DNA from: Mesorhizobium sp. B4-1-3
GTDB lineage: Bacteria > Pseudomonadota > Alphaproteobacteria > Rhizobiales > Rhizobiaceae
Assembly: GCF_006439355.1 (NCBI RefSeq)
Contig: NZ_VFTG01000008.1
Span: 1-64,000, forward strand
Length of the DNA stretch: 64,000 bases
Direction: 5' to 3'
The notes under the pieces are model-generated. The model did not search any database and was not told where the DNA came from. It was given only the letters and a program-made list of their open reading frames with translations. The position numbers and the translations under genes were made by a program. This document shows positions 59,114-64,000 of the stretch, piece by piece (the first letter of the stretch is position 1; each line of letters begins with the position of its first letter).

Positions 59114-62100
59114 ATGCGCTGACCGCCATCCCCTATGCCGAGTTCGGCATCCAGTCGAACTTCTCCTTCCTGCGCGGCGCCTCCAAGCCGGAGGAGTTGG
59201 TGGTCACGGCGAAATTCTACGGTTTTTCGTCGATCGGGCTTGCTGACAGGAACACGGTCGCCGGCGTCGTGCGCGCCTGGCAGCAGGCCAGGGTGGAAAA
59301 GATGCCCTATCACCCCGGCTGCCGCCTGGTGTTCGGCGACGGCACGCCTGACATTCTCGCCTATCCCCGTGACCGCCAGGGCTGGGGGCATCTGTGCCGC
59401 ATGCTGACCCGGGCCAATCTGCGCGACGAGACCGAGAAGGGCGCGACGCTGCTCAGGCTGGACGACCTGCTCGAATGGGGCGATCGCATGTCGCTGGCGA
59501 TCCTGCCCGAGCTGTCCGGTGGCGCCGAAGGTCATCTGGAATTCATTAGCCGGCTTAAAGGTCGCTTCGGCGCGGCGCTCCGATTGGCCGTGGCGCCGGA
59601 TTATGGCGGCAACGACCGCTTCCGCATTGAGCAGGCGGCGGCAATGGCCGACCATGCGCGCGTTCCGCTGATGGCGACCAACGACGTGCTCTACCATGCC
59701 GCCGAGCGCCGCCCGCTGCAGGACGTGCTCACCGCGATCCGCCTCAACACGCCGGTTTCCGAGGTCGGGCTGGAGCTGACGGCCAATGCCGAGCGCCATC
59801 TGAAGCCGCCGCTGGAGATGGCGCGCCTGTTCCGCCGTCACCCTGAAGCGCTGTCGGAGACGCTGCGCTTCGCCGACGAATTGACCTTCTCGCTCAGCGA
59901 CCTCGAATACAATTATCCGGATGAGCCGACCGAATCCGGCCTCGGGCCGCAGGCCGAGCTCGCGCGTTTGGCCTATGAAGGGGCGGCAAGGCGCTACCCG
60001 GCCGGCATACCTTCGCATGTCATCCAACGCATCGAGGAGGAGCTCGCCCTGATCGAGCGCCTGAATTACGCGCGCTATTTCCTGACCGTTTACGACATCG
60101 TGAAATTCGCCCGCAGCAAGGACATCCTCTGCCAGGGCCGCGGCTCCGCCGCCAATTCGGTCATCTGCTTCTGCATCGGCATCACCGAAGTCGGCCCCGA
60201 CCGGATCGATGCGCTGTTCGAGCGCTTCATCTCGGAGGAGCGCAACGAGCCGCCCGATATCGACGTCGATTTCGAGCATGAGCGCCGCGACGAGGTCATC
60301 GCCTATATCTACGAGAAGTACAGCGCCAAGCGCACCGCCTTGGCCGCCGCCGTCATCAGCTATCGCGGCCGCTCCGCGCTGCGCGAGGTGGCCAAGGCCA
60401 TGGGCCTGTCGGAGGATGTCCGCAGCGCGCTGTCCAGCACCATCTGGGGCTGGTCGACCTCCGAGCTCGGCGAAAAGGAAGCCAATGCCGGCGGTCTCGA
60501 CCGCACCGATCCGCTGTCGCGCCAGGTGCTGGAGCACGCCAACGAGATCATGGGCTTCCCCCGCCACCTCTCCCAGCATGTCGGCGGCTTTGTCATCACC
60601 AGGGACCGGCTCGACGAGGTCGTGCCAATCGTCAAGACGGCGATGGAGGAGCGCAAGATGGTCGAGTGGGACAAGGACGACCTCGACGCGGTGAAGATCC
60701 TCAAGGTCGACGTGCTGGCGCTCGGCATGCTGACCTGCCTGAAGCGCGCTCTGACCTTGCTCACCGATCATTATCCGCGGGCGCGGGATCCATTTGGACG
60801 ACCTTACGTGCTCGCGACGCTCCCTGAAGAGGACGAGGACGTCTACGCCATGATCCAAAGGGCCGATACGCTCGGTGTCTTCCAGATCGAGTCGCGCGCG
60901 CAGATGTCGATGCTGCCGCGACTTAAGCCCCGTGAATTCTATGACCTCGTCATCGAAGTGGCGATCGTGCGTCCCGGCCCGATCCAGGGCGACATGGTTC
61001 ATCCTTATCTACGTAGGCGACAGAAGAAGGAGGAAGTTAACTACCCGAGCCTGGAACTCAAAAAGATTCTCGGCAAGACGCTGGGCGTGCCGCTGTTCCA
61101 GGAACAGGCGATGAAGATCGCCATCGTCGCCGGCGGCTTTCGGCCGGGCGAGGCGGATGAGCTGCGCCGCGCCATGGCCACCTTCAAGCGTACCGGCACG
61201 ATCGGCAATTACCGCCAGCGCATGATCGACGGCATGGTCGGCAATGGTTACGAGAGGGAGTTCGCCGAGCGCTGCTTCAAGCAGATCGAGGGTTTCGGCG
61301 AATATGGCTTTCCCGAAAGCCACGCCGCCTCCTTCGCGCTGCTGGTCTATGCCTCTTGCTGGTTCAAGACTTTTTACCCGGATGTCTTCTGCGCCGCGAT
61401 CCTGAATTCTCAGCCGATGGGTTTCTACCAGCCGGCCCAGCTCGTGCGCGACGCGCGCGACCATGGCGTCGAAATCCGCGACGTCGACATCAACCATTCC
61501 GTTTGGGACTGCACGCTGGAGCAATCGGTCTTCGATCCGTCCCGCATCCTCGAGCGCCACGCCTCGATGCGCGGCGTGATCCGGACGGCGCATGCCGTGC
61601 GGCTCGGCTTCCGCCAGATCAAGGGCCTGTCCGAGGAGCGCATGGAAGCCGTCGTCGCGCAGCGCGGCGACGGCTATCGGTCGGTCAGGGATGTCTGGCT
61701 GCGTTCAGGCCTCGATGTCGGCGAGATCGAAAGATTGGCTGAGGCGGACGCGTTCCGCTCGATCGGTCTCGACCGCCGTGCCGCGCTCTGGGAGGTGCGG
61801 GCGCTTGACGGCAAGAGCGCCGCCGAGAAACTGCCGCTGTTCGACCAGCCGACGCTTCGCCTGCGCGAGCTGGAGCCGGAAACGAAACTGCCAAAAATGC
61901 CGCTCGGCGAACATGTCGTGCATGACTACCGCTCGCTCGGCCTGTCCCTGAAGGAGCATCCCGTCGCCTTCCTGCGCGAGAGGCTGGACCGCGCCGGCGT
62001 CACCCCCAATGCCCGCCTGCCCTCGGTGCGCGATGGCCGCCGCGTCTCCGTCGCCGGCCTCGTTCTGGTCCGCCAGCGCCCCGGCAAGGGCAATGCCATC

Positions 62101-62448
62101 TTCCTCACGCTGGAGGATGAGAAGTCGATCGCCAACGTCATCATCTGGCCGCGCGTCTTCGACCGTTTCCGCCCCATCGTCATGGGCGCGCGCTTCATCC
62201 GCGTCACCGGCAAGCTGCAGCATGAATCGGACGTCATCCACATCGTCGCCGACAGGGTCGAGGATTTGACACCCTGGCTGAGCGTGCTGCTGGAATCCTC
62301 CAATCGTCCGGTCATCGAGCACAGTCCCGCCGAACGGCCGGTTGGACCAATGCCCGACGCAAGCCGTGGCCTGCCGGTCCATCAGGACGTCGCGACGCTG
62401 TCGAGCGCCGCGCGACAGGTCATGCCCAAAGGGCGGAATTTTCAGTAG
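59110..62448 (+). CDS. dnaE2: Error-prone DNA polymerase III alpha subunit DnaE2
   Basis: The catalytic subunit of the mutasome, a C-family polymerase for translesion synthesis. The 1112-residue product has a PHP domain ([23 protein letters not shown]), the polymerase palm with catalytic aspartates in P382-D-I-D-V-D387 ([18 protein letters not shown]), a Gly-rich [12 protein letters not shown] motif, and a C-terminal OB fold ([35 protein letters not shown]). It lacks the beta-binding and tau-binding tail of replicative DnaE. ATGA overlap with imuB sets the start. It is the last gene of the SOS operon; a repeat follows its stop. Confidence 0.97.
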   Translation: MNALTAIPYAEFGIQSNFSFLRGASKPEELVVTAKFYGFSSIGLADRNTVAGVVRAWQQARVEKMPYHPGCRLVFGDGTPDILAYPRDRQGWGHLCRMLTRANLRDETEKGATLLRLDDLLEWGDRMSLAILPELSGGAEGHLEFISRLKGRFGAALRLAVAPDYGGNDRFRIEQAAAMADHARVPLMATNDVLYHAAERRPLQDVLTAIRLNTPVSEVGLELTANAERHLKPPLEMARLFRRHPEALSETLRFADELTFSLSDLEYNYPDEPTESGLGPQAELARLAYEGAARRYPAGIPSHVIQRIEEELALIERLNYARYFLTVYDIVKFARSKDILCQGRGSAANSVICFCIGITEVGPDRIDALFERFISEERNEPPDIDVDFEHERRDEVIAYIYEKYSAKRTALAAAVISYRGRSALREVAKAMGLSEDVRSALSSTIWGWSTSELGEKEANAGGLDRTDPLSRQVLEHANEIMGFPRHLSQHVGGFVITRDRLDEVVPIVKTAMEERKMVEWDKDDLDAVKILKVDVLALGMLTCLKRALTLLTDHYPRARDPFGRPYVLATLPEEDEDVYAMIQRADTLGVFQIESRAQMSMLPRLKPREFYDLVIEVAIVRPGPIQGDMVHPYLRRRQKKEEVNYPSLELKKILGKTLGVPLFQEQAMKIAIVAGGFRPGEADELRRAMATFKRTGTIGNYRQRMIDGMVGNGYEREFAERCFKQIEGFGEYGFPESHAASFALLVYASCWFKTFYPDVFCAAILNSQPMGFYQPAQLVRDARDHGVEIRDVDINHSVWDCTLEQSVFDPSRILERHASMRGVIRTAHAVRLGFRQIKGLSEERMEAVVAQRGDGYRSVRDVWLRSGLDVGEIERLAEADAFRSIGLDRRAALWEVRALDGKSAAEKLPLFDQPTLRLRELEPETKLPKMPLGEHVVHDYRSLGLSLKEHPVAFLRERLDRAGVTPNARLPSVRDGRRVSVAGLVLVRQRPGKGNAIFLTLEDEKSIANVIIWPRVFDRFRPIVMGARFIRVTGKLQHESDVIHIVADRVEDLTPWLSVLLESSNRPVIEHSPAERPVGPMPDASRGLPVHQDVATLSSAARQVMPKGRNFQ

Positions 62449-62469
62449 GACGACACGAGACAGCAGCCA

Positions 62470-62527
62470 ATCTCCTCCCTTGTGGGGGAGATGGCCGGCA
62501 GGCCAGAGGGGGCGCGAAGGATCGCCA
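62470..62527. repeat. CCCTTGTGGGGGAG-type intergenic repeat after dnaE2
   Basis: AATCTCCTCCCTTGTGGGGGAG, then ATGGCCGGCAGGCCAGAGGG and GCGAAGGATCG. It matches 46129-46187 in order, with few differences, including the GCGAAGGATCG end. It fills the gap between dnaE2 and the Trm112 gene. Confidence 0.8.
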
Positions 62528-62560
62528 ACCTACGTCGCTGCGCCTATAAGCATAGCCCCC

Positions 62561-62806
62561 TCACGACGGCCCGCCGAGCCGTGGCGGCTGTGGCGTCAGC
62601 ATGTCCTCGGCCGAGATCGTGCGCGCCTCCGAAGGCAGCATGATGGGAATGCCGTCGCGTACCGGATAGGCGAGCTTCGCGACGCGCGAGACCAGCTCGC
62701 TGCGCTCGGGGTCCCAGGTCAGCGGCCCCTTGGTCAGCGGGCAGGCCAGCAGCTCCAGCAGTTTCGGGTCGACCTCAGCCTTCCGCCCGTCACGTCCGTC
62801 CGCCAT
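62561..62806 (-). CDS. Trm112 family protein
   Basis: An 81-residue protein of the Trm112/YcaR family. The core is [49 protein letters not shown]. Only one Cys is retained of the usual zinc site (ACPLT), so metal binding is doubtful. Eukaryotic Trm112 activates methyltransferases; bacterial relatives are proposed to act with similar enzymes. The N-terminus is [12 protein letters not shown]. It is directly upstream of nothing on its strand, but the LON-domain gene, 24 bp away on the same strand, precedes it in transcription order, so the two are probably co-transcribed. Confidence 0.9.
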   Translation of the reverse strand: MADGRDGRKAEVDPKLLELLACPLTKGPLTWDPERSELVSRVAKLAYPVRDGIPIMLPSEARTISAEDMLTPQPPRLGGPS

Positions 62807-62829
62807 GAACCCAACCCCGTGTCGGCAAA

Positions 62830-63501
62830 CTATTGTAGACTGGAGCCAAACTCGTCATCCTCGCGCGCCAGCGTCATTTCGGTGATAGCGATCAGCGTCT
62901 CGGCGCGCGTCTTCAGGTCCGGCGCTTCCAAGAGCGCCTGTTTCTCGGCCGGTCCATAGGGCGCCATCATCGACAGCGCGTTGACCAGCATGCCGTTTTC
63001 GGCGCGGCTGACGCTTTCCCAGTCGGCCTCGAGGTCGTTGGCCTGCAGATAGGCGCGAAACGCCTTGAGCAGCGCCGGCCGGTCGACCTCGGCGGCAGCC
63101 TGGTCTTCCTCGAGATCGGCAAGGAACGGCGCGATCCGGCACTGCCGGAACGGCGTTTTTGCCGCGAGCTCCTGGACGATGCGGAACCGGCACACGCCCT
63201 GCAGCGAGATCAGGTAGCGGCCGTCGCCCGTCTCGGCGAGCGAGATGATGCGCCCGGCGCAACCGACGCTGCACAGCTCCGGCTCGCCGTCGTCGCGCAA
63301 CGCGCCGTCGAGGCTCGGCTGGATCATGCCGATCAGCCGCGAGCCGGCCATCGCCTGGTCGATCATCTGCAGGTAGCGCGGCTCGAAGATGTTGAGCGGC
63401 ATGCGCCCACCGGGCAGAAGCAGCGCTCCGGCCAGCGGGAATACCGGGATTGCCGTCGGCAAATCCTTGGCCAGCCGGTACAGTGCGTTACCGACGCGCA
63501 C
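62830..63501 (-). CDS. LON peptidase substrate-binding domain protein
   Basis: A 223-residue protein consisting only of the LON N-terminal (substrate-binding) domain: [70 protein letters not shown] and ERAKPFR-like segments. It lacks the AAA ATPase and protease parts of Lon, so it is a stand-alone binding protein of unknown role. GTG 63501 is chosen because GGGAGGG lies five bases upstream on the minus strand; the frame is open to 63576 but the extra part is Cys-rich and unlike the family. It lies between cnoX and Trm112, an order common in Rhizobiales. Confidence 0.9.
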   Translation of the reverse strand: MRVGNALYRLAKDLPTAIPVFPLAGALLLPGGRMPLNIFEPRYLQMIDQAMAGSRLIGMIQPSLDGALRDDGEPELCSVGCAGRIISLAETGDGRYLISLQGVCRFRIVQELAAKTPFRQCRIAPFLADLEEDQAAAEVDRPALLKAFRAYLQANDLEADWESVSRAENGMLVNALSMMAPYGPAEKQALLEAPDLKTRAETLIAITEMTLAREDDEFGSSLQ

Positions 63502-63810
63502 CGCAACCCTCCCAAAGCAACACCTGCAAGCGCAACAAGCTGCAATCTCCTTTGGCCCGGCAAACTCGTCGTTCACACTGGGGCGAACCGCCGGCCTGCC
63601 CTTATCTGGCGCTGGCGCTCAGCCGCTCAAGCCCCGACCGCGACAGCCGGCAAAAAACTTTGAAGCCAATTCCACGAACCGGCGGTTTCCGCCCGCAATT
63701 GCGCAAAGCTAAAACAATTCCAGGAAAAGTGCGAACCGGTTTTCCGTCCGAAATTGCGCCAGAACAAATACCGAGGCGGTCCGGCGAATCCGTGAAACGC
63801 CGAGGCCGCG
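63502..63810. other. 309-bp gap with a dispersed repeat, no gene seen
   Basis: Between the cnoX stop and the LON-domain gene start. It contains the AGCAATTCC-type repeat at 63711-63769; short open frames on both strands have no ribosome site and no similarity. Because both flanking genes are on the minus strand, the gap must hold the promoter of the LON-domain gene or be read through from cnoX. Confidence 0.5.
63711..63769. repeat. AACAATTCCAGGAAAAGTG dispersed repeat copy
   Basis: AACAATTCCAGGAAAAGTGC, then GAACCGGTTTTCCGTCCGAA and ATTGCGCCAG. It is the longest copy of the family in this window; other copies are at 51898-51940, 54253-54308 and in part 38611-38640. Confidence 0.65.
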
Positions 63811-64000
63811 CTACGAGAACAGCAGCGACGAGAGCTTGCGGCGTGCCGCGAGCGTAGCCTCGTCGGTCATTCCCCAGGCCTCGAACAGCTTTAAGAGCTG
63901 CGCCCTGGCCCCGTCGTCGTTCCAGGTCCGGTCAGCCTTGACGATCGCCAGCAGATTGTCGGCGGCGGCATTGCGCTCGCCGCGCGCGTTCTGGATCATC
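63811..64000 (-). CDS. cnoX: CnoX/YbbN thioredoxin-type co-chaperone, C-terminus only
   Basis: The last 62 codons visible read MIQNARGERNAAADNLLAIVKADRTWNDDGARAQLLKLFEAWG, then ARRKLSSLLFS and stop, which matches the TPR-rich C-terminus of CnoX (YbbN), a thioredoxin-fold holdase that protects proteins from oxidation and passes them to GroEL. The frame continues past the right edge of the window, so neither the thioredoxin domain nor the start can be checked. The gene order cnoX, LON-domain, Trm112 on one strand is a common Rhizobiales arrangement. Confidence 0.85.
   Translation of the reverse strand, partial: MIQNARGERNAAADNLLAIVKADRTWNDDGARAQLLKLFEAWGMTDEATLAARRKLSSLLFS

Overview
The window is high-GC, densely coded chromosomal DNA from an alphaproteobacterium of the order Rhizobiales, most likely Mesorhizobium or a close relative in the Phyllobacteriaceae. 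The placement is inferred from gene content and from dispersed repeats of the kind familiar from Rhizobiales: IalB-family, DUF1223, DUF2794, DUF1236 and DUF1737 proteins, an imuA-imuB-dnaE2 cassette with a GAAC-N7-GAAC LexA box, a ceramidase-like protein, and many hairpin-forming intergenic elements. About 70 protein genes are supported. I found no rRNA, no tRNA, no transposase, no prophage and no CRISPR array, so this is core genome rather than an island.

Layout. 1-4.4 kb: ftsY (5' end outside the window), septation protein yciB, two small flavoproteins, a tautomerase and an SMP-30 hydrolase. 4.6-7.2 kb: a DUF1127 gene and a minus-strand cytochrome c maturation cluster ccmA-ccmB-ccmD-ccmG in which ccmC is missing. 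7.5-14.4 kb: aconitase acnA, a ceramidase-like protein, DUF1223, DUF2794, a GNAT and a Bax-inhibitor-1 protein. 14.6-18.6 kb: the conserved ybbP-ybbA / tesA-like divergent block. 18.7-28.9 kb: thpR, LMW-PTP, pterin dehydratase, YkvA, IalB, a ClC transporter, a Met-rich secreted protein, a DHA2 MFS exporter, rlmN, a LysE exporter and argG. 29-33 kb: an MltB-type transglycosylase, a relic of a flavin oxidoreductase, a zinc metallopeptidase, an SH3/DUF1236 protein and a CPBP protease.

33.4-35.9 kb: ffh, chorismate mutase and rpsP, closed by a terminator. 36-41 kb: lipoprotein, DoxX, LuxR regulator, cupin, ACT protein, GNAT and asd; the asd leader looks like a Thr/Lys attenuator. 41.4-48 kb: DbpA-like helicase, GNAT, leuB, VOC, RidA, an Ivy-like secreted protein and leuD. 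48-50.8 kb: GNAT, then an ArsR-SRPBCC-SRPBCC-DUF72 group. 50.7-54.2 kb: an amino-acid-oxidase-like flavoprotein and a two-component system. 54.7-56.5 kb: a CitE-like lyase, DUF1737 and a small metallopeptidase. 56.7-62.4 kb: the SOS mutasome imuA-imuB-dnaE2. 62.5-64 kb: Trm112, LON-domain protein and the end of cnoX.

Themes. Both SRP GTPases (FtsY and Ffh) are present. Amino-acid biosynthesis is represented by argG, asd, leuB, leuD and chorismate mutase. The most unusual material is non-coding: (i) the candidate Thr/Lys attenuator upstream of asd, (ii) a 144-145 bp hairpin element whose full copies start exactly at the stop codon of a minus-strand gene, (iii) mutually exclusive hairpins upstream of the DUF1127 gene, (iv) repeats that supply the last codons of genes, including a palindrome inside ftsY, and (v) the absence of ccmC from an otherwise canonical ccm cluster.
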